The notes beneath the pieces were generated by a model. The model saw nothing but the letters and a program-made list of their open reading frames with translations, did no database searches and was not told the origin of the DNA. Both the position numbers and the translations under genes were made by a program. From positions 1 through 44,635 of the forward strand of contig CAMQVF010000008.1 in the NCBI GenBank assembly GCA_947038115.1: a DNA stretch of 44,635 bases. Reading direction: 5' to 3'. Positions 8,386 through 15,354 of this stretch are shown piece after piece (the stretch's first letter is position 1; the number at the start of each line of letters is the position of its first letter). This DNA comes from an uncultured Spirochaetia bacterium. Its GTDB lineage: Bacteria > Spirochaetota > Brachyspiria > Brachyspirales > Brachyspiraceae.

Positions 8386-8423
8386 GGATTAGATAAAATT
8401 ATCACTGGATTAATAAATGTATA
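8373..8423 (+). repeat. Downstream copy of the degenerate 51-bp repeat
   Basis: It matches 6696-6746 at 40 of 51 positions and covers the lepA -10 box, leader, ribosome binding site and first codons. The distance between copies is 1677 bases, exactly spanning the restriction-modification genes. Confidence 0.6.
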
Positions 8424-10225
8424 ATGCAAAATATATCAGAAACTTTTCAATCATAGCACATGTTGATCATGGAAAGAGTACACTAGCAGATAGAATAATA
8501 GAACATACTAGTGCAATTTCAAATAGAGACATGAAAAACCAAGTTCTTGATAATATGGATATTGAAAGAGAACGTGGAATAACAATTAAAAGCCAAGCAG
8601 TTAGGCTTTCATACACAGCTAAAGATGGAATAACATATACATTAAACTTAATTGATACACCGGGTCATGTCGATTTTAATTATGAGGTCTCAAGGTCTCT
8701 CGCTGCTTGCGAAGGTGCTGTGCTATTAGTTGATGCTGCACAGGGTGTTGAGGCACAGACTATAGCTAATTTTTATCTGGCATTTGAAAATAATTTAGAG
8801 ATTGTACCTGTAATAAATAAAATTGATCTACCAGCAGCCGATGTCGAGGGGACTAGGGCACAAATGGAAAAGGAATTTGCTGTAGATCCTAATGATATAG
8901 TTCTTGCTAGTGGTAAAAATAATATTGGTATTGCTGACGTGCTTGAAGCTGTTATAAGGTTGATTCCTCCACCAAAGGATAATTCAAGTTTGGCTACAAG
9001 GGCTTTGATATTTGATTCATATTATGATCCATTTAGAGGTGCAATAATTATAGCTCGTGTTTTTGATGGCACTGTGAAAAAAGGCGATAAAATTTTATTT
9101 ATGAAGACTGGTGCTGAACATGATGTTGAAGAATGTGGAACTTTACTTTTAGGACTTAAACCAGTAAAAGAACTTAGAAGTGGCGATGTTGGATATATCG
9201 TTGCTGGTATTAAAAATATATCTGATGTGCGAACTGGAGACACTATTACTCTTTCAAATAATCCATCACTTGAAGCACTAGATGGTTATAAAGAAGTTTT
9301 ACCTATGGTTTTTGCGGGTATTTTTCCTGCTGAAGATGAGGACTATGTCGCTTTGCAAAAGGCATTAGAAAAATTAAAATTGAATGATGCTTCACTTGCT
9401 TATCAAGCTGAAAGATCGATAGCTTTGGGCTTTGGATATAGATGTGGTTTTCTAGGACTTCTTCACTTAGAGATTGTTCAAGAAAGACTAGAAAGAGAGT
9501 TTAATTTAAATTTGGTTATAACAAGCCCATCGGTTGAAGTGAAATTAATTCTTACTAGTGGCGAAGAAATTCTGCTTGATAATCCTGCCGATTTCCCAGA
9601 ACCACAAAATATTGCGAAAGCTTATGAACCTTATATTAATGCGCTAATCATTGTGCCTTCCGAGTATTTGGGTAATATTATATCTCTTTGTATTGAACGT
9701 AGAGGGCTTCAAACTTCACTTACATACATAGATGATAAACGTGCTGAAATTCGTTTTGAAATGCCGCTTATCGAAGTTGTTTATGATTTTTATGATAAAC
9801 TTAAATCAGTGTCACGTGGATATGCTTCATTTGATTATGATTTTTTAGATTTTAGAGAAAGTAAAATTGATAAAATTGATATTATCGTTCATGGTGATAG
9901 CGTTGACGCATTATCTTTTATGGCGCATCGATCGAATTCTGAAATGCGTGGACGTCAGATAATTGAAAAACTTAAAACTTTAATTCCAAGACATATGTTT
10001 CAAATACCAATTCAGGCTGCTATTGGCAATCGTATTATTGCTCGTGAAAATATTGCTGCATTACGTAAAAATGTTACTGCTAAATGTTATGGTGGTGATA
10101 TTACAAGAAAGCGTAAACTTCTTGAAAAACAGAAAGAAGGTAAAAAGCGAATGAAAAATATTGGTAGTGTAGCAATCCCACAAGATGCATTCATCAGTGT
10201 TTTGAAAACTACAGACGAAAAATAA
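8417..10225 (+). CDS. lepA: Elongation factor 4 (LepA GTPase)
   Basis: 602 aa, the standard length. LepA is a ribosome-associated translational GTPase involved in initiation, back-translocation and ribosome biogenesis. The G-domain shows AHVDHGKSTL (P-loop, about residue 14), ERERGITIKSQ (switch I), DTPGHVDF (G3) and NKIDLP (G4). The LepA-specific C-terminal domain is recognisable by MRGRQIIEKLKTLIPR.MFQIP and GGDITRKRKLLEKQKEGKKRMK. The start is ATG at 8417 after GGATTAATAA. The gene is intact despite the upstream restriction-modification insertion. Confidence 0.97.
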   Translation: MYNAKYIRNFSIIAHVDHGKSTLADRIIEHTSAISNRDMKNQVLDNMDIERERGITIKSQAVRLSYTAKDGITYTLNLIDTPGHVDFNYEVSRSLAACEGAVLLVDAAQGVEAQTIANFYLAFENNLEIVPVINKIDLPAADVEGTRAQMEKEFAVDPNDIVLASGKNNIGIADVLEAVIRLIPPPKDNSSLATRALIFDSYYDPFRGAIIIARVFDGTVKKGDKILFMKTGAEHDVEECGTLLLGLKPVKELRSGDVGYIVAGIKNISDVRTGDTITLSNNPSLEALDGYKEVLPMVFAGIFPAEDEDYVALQKALEKLKLNDASLAYQAERSIALGFGYRCGFLGLLHLEIVQERLEREFNLNLVITSPSVEVKLILTSGEEILLDNPADFPEPQNIAKAYEPYINALIIVPSEYLGNIISLCIERRGLQTSLTYIDDKRAEIRFEMPLIEVVYDFYDKLKSVSRGYASFDYDFLDFRESKIDKIDIIVHGDSVDALSFMAHRSNSEMRGRQIIEKLKTLIPRHMFQIPIQAAIGNRIIARENIAALRKNVTAKCYGGDITRKRKLLEKQKEGKKRMKNIGSVAIPQDAFISVLKTTDEK

Positions 10226-10243
10226 ATTCAACATTCGTAGAGA

Positions 10244-10269
10244 TAAAAAAATCCGCTTTGCCGCAAGCG
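10244..10269 (-). terminator. Intrinsic terminator of the structured RNA
   Basis: On the minus strand CGCTT-GCGGCA-AAGCG is followed by GATTTTTTTAT. The 3' arm also belongs to the 10-bp closing stem with the RNA's 5' end, so the two structures are mutually exclusive. LepA transcripts arriving from the other side would read through the A-rich complement. Confidence 0.7.
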
Positions 10270-10433
10270 ACATAGGTGCACCCGACTGTTAAATCAGGGG
10301 GGCTCTCTCAGAATGTGACCTTGATTTCTCTAAACCGTAAACGGCGAGCCTATCATTAACATTCATATGCAAGATCCCAAAAAGGTAAGTTATATTGGTG
10401 CAAGAATGTAATCGCATTCACGTGCAAAGCAGA
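10245..10433 (-). ncRNA. Structured small RNA gene, 6S-RNA-like candidate
   Basis: About 189 nt on the minus strand, bounded by its own promoter (10467-10440) and a terminator hairpin plus seven T (10269-10245). The 5' segment TCTGCTTTGC (10433-10424) pairs with GCAAAGCGGA at the 3' end over 10 bp, so the ends close the molecule. Nested pairs inside include TGCACC/GGTGCA, GGG-TCTT with GAGA-CCC, GAATGT/ACATTC and an apical CCGTTTACGG. This long closed rod with internal loops and this length resemble 6S RNA, the sigma70-polymerase decoy. I see no SRP GGAAG, RNase P or tmRNA signature, so those are unlikely. The 6S identity is tentative; the existence of an RNA gene is better supported. Confidence 0.62.
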
Positions 10434-10439
10434 GTCCTA

Positions 10440-10467
10440 ACTATAATCTTTTTTTATTTATTGTCAA
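10440..10467 (-). promoter_or_regulatory. Strong promoter of the structured RNA
   Basis: On the minus strand TTGACA (10467-10462), 16-base spacer, TATAGT (10445-10440), giving a start near 10433-10436. Confidence 0.7.
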
Positions 10468-10506
10468 GGGTTTTATTTTGTATATAAAAAATTTTACTTT
10501 TATCTA

Positions 10507-10535
10507 TTGACAATTTCTTTTAATGCATCTATACT
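10507..10535 (+). promoter_or_regulatory. Consensus sigma70 promoter without a following gene
   Basis: TTGACA (10507-10512), exact 17-base spacer, TATACT (10530-10535). Transcription would start near 10542 and run toward the hairpin at 10628-10663 and then antisense to the lipoprotein gene. Two inverted repeats lie in between: TATATA-TTCA-TATATA and the near-palindrome ACATCATGATTGT. No credible open reading frame follows. Confidence 0.5.
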
Positions 10536-10627
10536 AATATAGTCATTTGTTTGCAGTATTTAATTACAATGTATATATTCATATATAGGGTTTACATCAT
10601 GATTGTATAATGTGAAGTGATTTTATA

Positions 10628-10663
10628 TGGCAGTAGTCTTGTTCCACACCGAGTCTGCTGTCA
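10628..10663. other. G+C-rich 12-bp imperfect hairpin
   Basis: GGCAGTAGTCTT (10629-10640) pairs with GAGTCTGCTGTC (10651-10662) with one mismatch and some G-U pairs, around a 10-base loop. It is strikingly G+C-rich for this region. No T-run follows on either strand, so it is not a standard terminator. It could be the body of a plus-strand small RNA, or a 3' stem stabilising the minus-strand operon mRNA, whose last stop codon is at 10667. Confidence 0.5.
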
Positions 10664-10666
10664 CCT

Positions 10667-11524
10667 TTAATAAAGCTCATACGAAATACTATATTCATAC
10701 GAATCATTGTATTTCTCATCTTCAAGCAGAAGTACTATATATAAAGTTTCATTTTTGCTCCATGTGCTTTTTATATTATATTTAGATTGAGTTTTAAGTA
10801 AATAATTTTCATCGAATAATAAAATTCTCGCATTCTGTTTATATTTTAATTCGATTTTTATATTTGAGTCTATATCTGTTGTATTTTCTATTTTGAATAT
10901 GTCGATATCTATAATATTATTCGAGTCTAAATTAGTTTTTATAGCTTCGTCAATATATATTATATCCGAATATTTTATAAAGTTACCCTTGTAAATATTA
11001 TCAAAATTTATGATTTTTTGTGCAGTGCTAAAAAAATTATTATTTTCTATTTCTTTATTTTCTATTAAATCATTATAAAAATTAAATTTAATGCTATATT
11101 CTAATGATAAATCTTTATTATTAGATGATTTTATGGAAATATGATAGCTAGAATTTTCTTTTAATTTATAGATTGGTGATGAAATATTCCCGAAATAGTT
11201 TTTAATATACTCACTTTTTAAAGTAGCTATTACTTTTTTATCTTCTATTATTTCTATTATTACATCATCTTTTTTACTTTTAGCATTAAAATTAAAAGAT
11301 ATAAATAATGAATTATCAGAATTTATCATATAGTAATCGACATCTGAGACATCTTCAGTATTGCTAATTGTGGCATTTATCGTGGATGATTTGTCAATAA
11401 ACTGAGCATATTCTATTCTAGAATTGGGCTCAATTTCTTTTATAGAACTTTTATTTTCTGAATAATCATTTGCACATGAAGCAATAAAAATTATTATAAA
11501 ACATAAAATTAAATATTTACTCAT
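10667..11524 (-). CDS. Lipoprotein with two PPC-like beta domains
   Basis: 285 aa from ATG at 11524. That start gives a clean lipoprotein signal (MSKYLILCF..., lipobox IASC at about residue 17) and overlaps the pncB stop in ATGAGTAA; the longer frame back to 11587 would add a non-signal-like extension. After the cysteine, EIEPNSR.EYAQ...INATIS...DVSDVDYYMI matches the pattern of bacterial pre-peptidase C-terminal (PPC) domains. A second similar unit starts near residue 160 (EIENNNFFSTAQKI ... DIDIFKIEN). PPC domains are usually appended to secreted proteases; here they stand alone on a lipid anchor. It is the last gene of the operon starting at 13853. Function is unknown; a surface or periplasmic binding role is a guess. 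Confidence 0.85.
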   Translation of the reverse strand: MSKYLILCFIIIFIASCANDYSENKSSIKEIEPNSRIEYAQFIDKSSTINATISNTEDVSDVDYYMINSDNSLFISFNFNAKSKKDDVIIEIIEDKKVIATLKSEYIKNYFGNISSPIYKLKENSSYHISIKSSNNKDLSLEYSIKFNFYNDLIENKEIENNNFFSTAQKIINFDNIYKGNFIKYSDIIYIDEAIKTNLDSNNIIDIDIFKIENTTDIDSNIKIELKYKQNARILLFDENYLLKTQSKYNIKSTWSKNETLYIVLLLEDEKYNDSYEYSISYELY

Positions 11525-12716
11525 TACTAACTTTTTTAAGATAGTGTAAAAAATCTTCATCTTCGCAAATAGTTTTACCTTCATCATCCGATATTTTGGC
11601 TACTGGTCTTCCATTGACTGATTGTAGTTTCATAACAATATTTAATGGAGAGAGAATAGGTTTAAAGTCATTCATTAAATATGTGCCTATTCCAAATGTA
11701 ACATTAGTTTTTCCGCTAAATGCAGAGTGGATATCTAATGCTTTATCAAAGTCAAGGCTATCACTAAATAATAAAATTTTAGTTTTAGGATCAATTCTCA
11801 TCGACTTATAATGATCGATTATTATATTACCCCATTTAATTGGATCCCCCGAGTCATGCCTTACGCCATCATATAATTTAGCAAAATAGATGTCAAAATC
11901 TTTTAAGAATTTCTTAGTGCCTAATGTGTCAGAAAGGGCAATACCTAAATCGCCTCTATATTCATTAATCCAAGCTTGAAGCATATATTTTTGACTTTCT
12001 CCAAGTTGTACGCCTGATAAAGCTTGACCAACTTGATAATATTCATGGGCATTTGTTCCAACGGCTAAGAGGTCATATTTTTTTGCTAAATATACATTAC
12101 TAGTACCTATAAGAGAATTGTTAGGAGATTTAGATTTTAATATTTCAACAGCTTCACTATGCCAATCAAATGAAAATCTTCTTCTAGTTCCAAATTCGGA
12201 AAACATAAAATCATCATATTTATCACATGTTTTTAATAATTTATCATTAATTTTTGAAAGTAAATTATTCTTCCCTTGAGCATATACTTCTTTTGCAATA
12301 TTATCTCTTTTTATAATATAGTCATAGTATATCTCGCTTATCATTGCGAGTATTGGAATCTCCCATAAAATGGTTTGATACCATGGGCCTTCAATTTGTA
12401 AGTCTAGTTTATTATCTATTAATTGAACTTTAACATGCTCCCTTAATGGGCGATATAGTTTTAAGAATTCAATATAATCTCTTTTTATAAATCTTAATGA
12501 CGCTAAATATTCCAACTCGTTAGTATTAAAAGATAAACTGCAAAAATTATCTATTTGATTCAAAAGCTCATCATATAATGTTTTATTCCACTCAAGCGGA
12601 TTTCTTGATGTAAATACATATTTAACCCAAACATCGGAAAACTGCCTAATGGCCGATTGTTGCATTGTAAATTTATATAAATCTGTATCGAGTAAACTAT
12701 TAATAATTTGTTTCAT
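11517..12716 (-). CDS. pncB: Nicotinate phosphoribosyltransferase
   Basis: 399 aa, similar to the E. coli enzyme (400 aa). It makes nicotinate mononucleotide from nicotinate and PRPP in the Preiss-Handler route to NAD, coupled to ATP hydrolysis. Signatures are LLDTDLYKFTMQQ at the N-terminus, EFGTRRRFSFDWH (about 168-180), GTSNVYLAKKY and GTNAHEYYQ (about 204-226), and DSGDPIKWG (about 288). The start ATG at 12716 overlaps the stop of the AtpZ-like gene (ATGA), and its stop overlaps the next lipoprotein gene, so the three are translationally coupled. Confidence 0.96.
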   Translation of the reverse strand: MKQIINSLLDTDLYKFTMQQSAIRQFSDVWVKYVFTSRNPLEWNKTLYDELLNQIDNFCSLSFNTNELEYLASLRFIKRDYIEFLKLYRPLREHVKVQLIDNKLDLQIEGPWYQTILWEIPILAMISEIYYDYIIKRDNIAKEVYAQGKNNLLSKINDKLLKTCDKYDDFMFSEFGTRRRFSFDWHSEAVEILKSKSPNNSLIGTSNVYLAKKYDLLAVGTNAHEYYQVGQALSGVQLGESQKYMLQAWINEYRGDLGIALSDTLGTKKFLKDFDIYFAKLYDGVRHDSGDPIKWGNIIIDHYKSMRIDPKTKILLFSDSLDFDKALDIHSAFSGKTNVTFGIGTYLMNDFKPILSPLNIVMKLQSVNGRPVAKISDDEGKTICEDEDFLHYLKKVSNE

Positions 12717-12970
12717 TTATTACTCTCTTTATCATTTTTATTATTTTTCTTTTTATTATCTTCAGACATTTTATCAAATTTTTTTGCTATCTTAAATAAT
12801 AAGACCATGCCGGAAATAAATCCTATAAATACGCCTAGAATACTAAAAAGTGGTGTAGTGCCTAATTTCTTATCTAAAAATATACCTGCGAATGTGAATG
12901 ATAAAACAGTTACACCAAATTCCATTCCAAGCGAAATATATTTTGCGTAATCATTATTATTATTATTCAT
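12713..12970 (-). CDS. atpZ: AtpZ/AtpI-like small membrane protein
   Basis: 85 aa. Two hydrophobic segments (about residues 10-30 and 36-60) are joined by GIFLDKKLGTTPLFSILGVFIGFISG, close to the pattern of AtpZ/AtpI, the small proteins often encoded ahead of F-type ATPase operons and linked to Mg2+ or Ca2+ transport or c-ring assembly. The C-terminus is a Lys/Asn/Asp-rich charged tail and the N-terminus a run of asparagines. No ATP synthase gene is nearby, which is unusual. It overlaps the upstream gene by 8 bases and pncB by 4. Confidence 0.75.
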   Translation of the reverse strand: MNNNNNDYAKYISLGMEFGVTVLSFTFAGIFLDKKLGTTPLFSILGVFIGFISGMVLLFKIAKKFDKMSEDNKKKNNKNDKESNK

Positions 12971-13853
12971 AGTTGAATGATGTTATTAAAATAGGATCTA
13001 CAAACTGAGAAGCAACTTGAACTTCATATTCAAATGCTGAGTGTCTAGATTTTCCTATTGTATTTCCTTTTTCTATAGTTTTTCCAACAGTATAATTTAT
13101 TGTAGCAAGCCCCATATATTTTGTTTTAAGTGCAAAAGCATGTTCTATTGTAACTTCAAAACCTTTATTTTTTATGAACTTTATTTTTGAAATTTTACCT
13201 GTAGCTGTAGCTCGTACATCAGTTCCAGAAATTGTTTCGATTTCTATCGATTTAGGAAGTAAAATGCCTTCCTGAAATGGGCGTGATATAATAACATTTT
13301 GTCCTGTAACAGGGAGTATTGACGGAATGCTATTCATTGTTTTTGTTCTTGCAGTAATTCTTGAATTTAATTGATTTATTAATTCTTTACTTTTTTCAAG
13401 CTCTTTTGCTTTATTTTCTATTTGTTCGACTATTCCAGTATTAGTATTTGTATTTACAAAAATATCTGAAGTCTTAATTCCACCACGTTTAAGAATATTT
13501 GTTAGTGATGTCATAGACCCATCAGCTTCTATAATTCTTTTAGCCGTTATTTCAAGATTTTTAATTTCCTCAAGTTGTTCTTCATGACTACCTTGAAGAA
13601 TTTTTGTTTTGCTTGCAAGCACTGTGTTTTCTGTGAGTATAACAAAAGCAGACATCATGCTCGATAAAACTATAACAATTAGTATAATTAATGCATATAT
13701 TGGTATTGAGATTGATTTTGTTTTTTTATTAGAATGTGGGACAAACATAAAATATATTTTATGGGATAGAAATTTAAATATTTTATCTAGAAATATAGAA
13801 AAAGAGGGTTCTTTCTTTTCTACGTATTTTTTGTATTTATTTTTGTTTTTCAT
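12963..13853 (-). CDS. Membrane-anchored degenerate LytM (M23-like) protein
   Basis: 296 aa. It has a basic cytoplasmic N-terminus, one membrane segment (about residues 52-75), a helical or coiled-coil periplasmic stretch (about 85-170), and a C-terminal beta domain with the order of M23/LytM endopeptidases: SRPFQEG..., GTDVRATATGKI, GFEVTIEHAFALKTKYMGL, VGKTIEKGNTIGKS, FEYEVQVASQFVDPI. The zinc residues are mostly gone. There is no HxxxD pair, and the HLHFEV position reads SAFEYEV; only the histidine of IEHAF remains. It is therefore probably a non-catalytic divisome or envelope regulator, like EnvC/NlpD-type proteins, rather than a hydrolase. First gene of the operon; no clear Shine-Dalgarno. 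Confidence 0.8.
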   Translation of the reverse strand: MKNKNKYKKYVEKKEPSFSIFLDKIFKFLSHKIYFMFVPHSNKKTKSISIPIYALIILIVIVLSSMMSAFVILTENTVLASKTKILQGSHEEQLEEIKNLEITAKRIIEADGSMTSLTNILKRGGIKTSDIFVNTNTNTGIVEQIENKAKELEKSKELINQLNSRITARTKTMNSIPSILPVTGQNVIISRPFQEGILLPKSIEIETISGTDVRATATGKISKIKFIKNKGFEVTIEHAFALKTKYMGLATINYTVGKTIEKGNTIGKSRHSAFEYEVQVASQFVDPILITSFNYE

Positions 13854-13870
13854 GCTTTATCAATGGAGTC

Positions 13871-13898
13871 ATTCTACATTTTCTATTATTTATGTCAA
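13871..13898 (-). promoter_or_regulatory. Promoter of the LytM-atpZ-pncB-lipoprotein operon
   Basis: On the minus strand TTGACA (13898-13893), 16-base spacer, TAGAAT (13876-13871). The predicted start near 13864 leaves a leader of only about 11 bases before the ATG at 13853, with no Shine-Dalgarno. Confidence 0.6.
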
Positions 13899-13916
13899 GT
13901 TAAATTATAATTAAAT

Positions 13917-13944
13917 TTGACAATAGGAATTTATTCTCTATACT
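13917..13944 (+). promoter_or_regulatory. Promoter of the histidine permease-hutH operon
   Basis: TTGACA (13917-13922), 16-base spacer, TATACT (13939-13944). It is back to back with the divergent promoter at 13871-13898; the two -35 boxes are 18 bases apart. Confidence 0.65.
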
Positions 13945-13987
13945 ATTTATATAGGAACGTAATTTTTTAGAATGAAGAGGAGATTAT

Positions 13988-15292
13988 ATGTTTTTATTAA
14001 ACCCAGTTGTGTTATCAGTTGTTACTATGATAGTTCTTTGTTTATTAAATCTGAATGTTTTATTTTCTTTACTTATAGCTGCTTTGGTTGGTGGAGTAGC
14101 TTCGGGTATGCCGCTTGGTGACGTACTTCCTACTTTAATTGGTGGGATGGGTGGGAATGCTGAAACTGCATTAAGCTATATTATGCTTGGTACTTTTGCT
14201 ATTTTTATAAGTCAAACAGGACTTGCGGCAGTTCTCGCAAAAAAAATCGCTAGAGTTATAACAGGAAAAAGAGCTTTATTATTGATTATGCTTGCTGGTA
14301 TAGCTTGTATGTCTCAAAACTTAGTTCCTATTCACATTTCATTTATCCCTATATTAATACCACCTCTTCTTTATGTTATGAATAAAGAAAAAATTGATAG
14401 ACGTGGAGTTGCTTGTGCGCTGACATTTGGTCTTAAAGCTCCGTATATATCTTTACCTGTAGGTTTTGGTCTTATCTTTCATAATATTATAGTTCGATCA
14501 TTAGGCGATAATGGATTAAATATTACTCTTAAAGATACTTCATCTGTTACATGGCTGATTGGTGTATCTATGATTGTAGGTTTACTTGTTGCTATATTTA
14601 TTTCATATAGAAAACCACGTGAATATAAAGACGTAGATATATCTGGTGGAAATGCTGAAGAAGTTGGCGATCACTTCACTAGAGATCATTATTTTACAAT
14701 GGTTGCTGCTGTCATAGCTTTTGGAGTTCAACTTGTTTTTGGTTCTCTCCCTTTAGGTGCATTAATGGCTATAATGTTTTTAGCTATTACTAGAACAATT
14801 AAGTTTAGTGATATCGATAGTGGTGTTGCTGGCGGTATTGGTCTTATGGGTTTTATAGCATTTGTTATGCTTGTTGCTTCAGGTTATGGTGCAGTAATAA
14901 GAGAGACTGGTGCGGTATCATTATTAGTTCAAGATGTTATAAGTATGGTTGGTGGAAATAAAGCGGTAGCATCTTTTGCAATGCTTTTTGTAGGTCTTCT
15001 TGTTACTATGGGAATCGGTTCATCATTTGGAACTATACCTATTTTAGCAACAATTTATGTTCCATTAGGTATGGAGTTAGGTTTTTCAACAGCTGCGATA
15101 ATTATACTAATTGCTGCTGCTGGTGCTTTAGGGGATGCGGGTTCTCCAGCTTCTGACTCTACATTAGGGCCTACAGCAGGACTTAATGCTGACAAGCAAC
15201 ATAATCACATTTGGGATACTTGTGTGCCTACTTTCTTACATTACAATATTCCTATATTTTTGGCAGGTTGGATTATATCATTAATTCTTTAA
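13988..15292 (+). CDS. NhaC-type permease, predicted histidine transporter (YuiF family)
   Basis: 434 aa polytopic membrane protein with about 11-12 hydrophobic segments. The pattern MGGNAETALSYIMLGTFA, SQNLVPIHISFIPILIPPLL and GDAGSPASDSTLGPTAGLNADKQHNHI fits the NhaC-superfamily group of predicted histidine transporters (YuiF, COG2056). It starts at ATG 13988 after a strong AGAGGAGA. The next gene, 62 bases downstream on the same strand, is hutH, which supports histidine as substrate. Annotation as a Na+/H+ antiporter is the usual alternative from family similarity alone. Confidence 0.85.
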   Translation: MFLLNPVVLSVVTMIVLCLLNLNVLFSLLIAALVGGVASGMPLGDVLPTLIGGMGGNAETALSYIMLGTFAIFISQTGLAAVLAKKIARVITGKRALLLIMLAGIACMSQNLVPIHISFIPILIPPLLYVMNKEKIDRRGVACALTFGLKAPYISLPVGFGLIFHNIIVRSLGDNGLNITLKDTSSVTWLIGVSMIVGLLVAIFISYRKPREYKDVDISGGNAEEVGDHFTRDHYFTMVAAVIAFGVQLVFGSLPLGALMAIMFLAITRTIKFSDIDSGVAGGIGLMGFIAFVMLVASGYGAVIRETGAVSLLVQDVISMVGGNKAVASFAMLFVGLLVTMGIGSSFGTIPILATIYVPLGMELGFSTAAIIILIAAAGALGDAGSPASDSTLGPTAGLNADKQHNHIWDTCVPTFLHYNIPIFLAGWIISLIL

Positions 15293-15354
15293 TTATTATA
15301 GAATTAACGAGTTAGCTTTTGAAAATTAAAAATATTTTAGATTAGAGGATTTTT

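Noticed and set aside
10245-10433. SRP RNA, RNase P RNA or tmRNA as identity of the structured RNA
   Set aside because: No GGAAG tetraloop region of SRP, no RNase P core, and no tRNA-like 3' end with encoded CCA could be found; length also disagrees with RNase P and tmRNA.
10401-10434. Repeated GAATG/CATTC words as a CRISPR-like repeat
   Set aside because: The words are irregularly spaced complementary arms within one RNA, not regularly spaced direct repeats, and no cas gene is present.
10627-10785. Small frame starting ATG GCA GTA GTC in the G+C-rich hairpin
   Set aside because: Only the hairpin part looks unusual, the rest is antisense to the lipoprotein gene, and the base pairing explains the composition better than coding.
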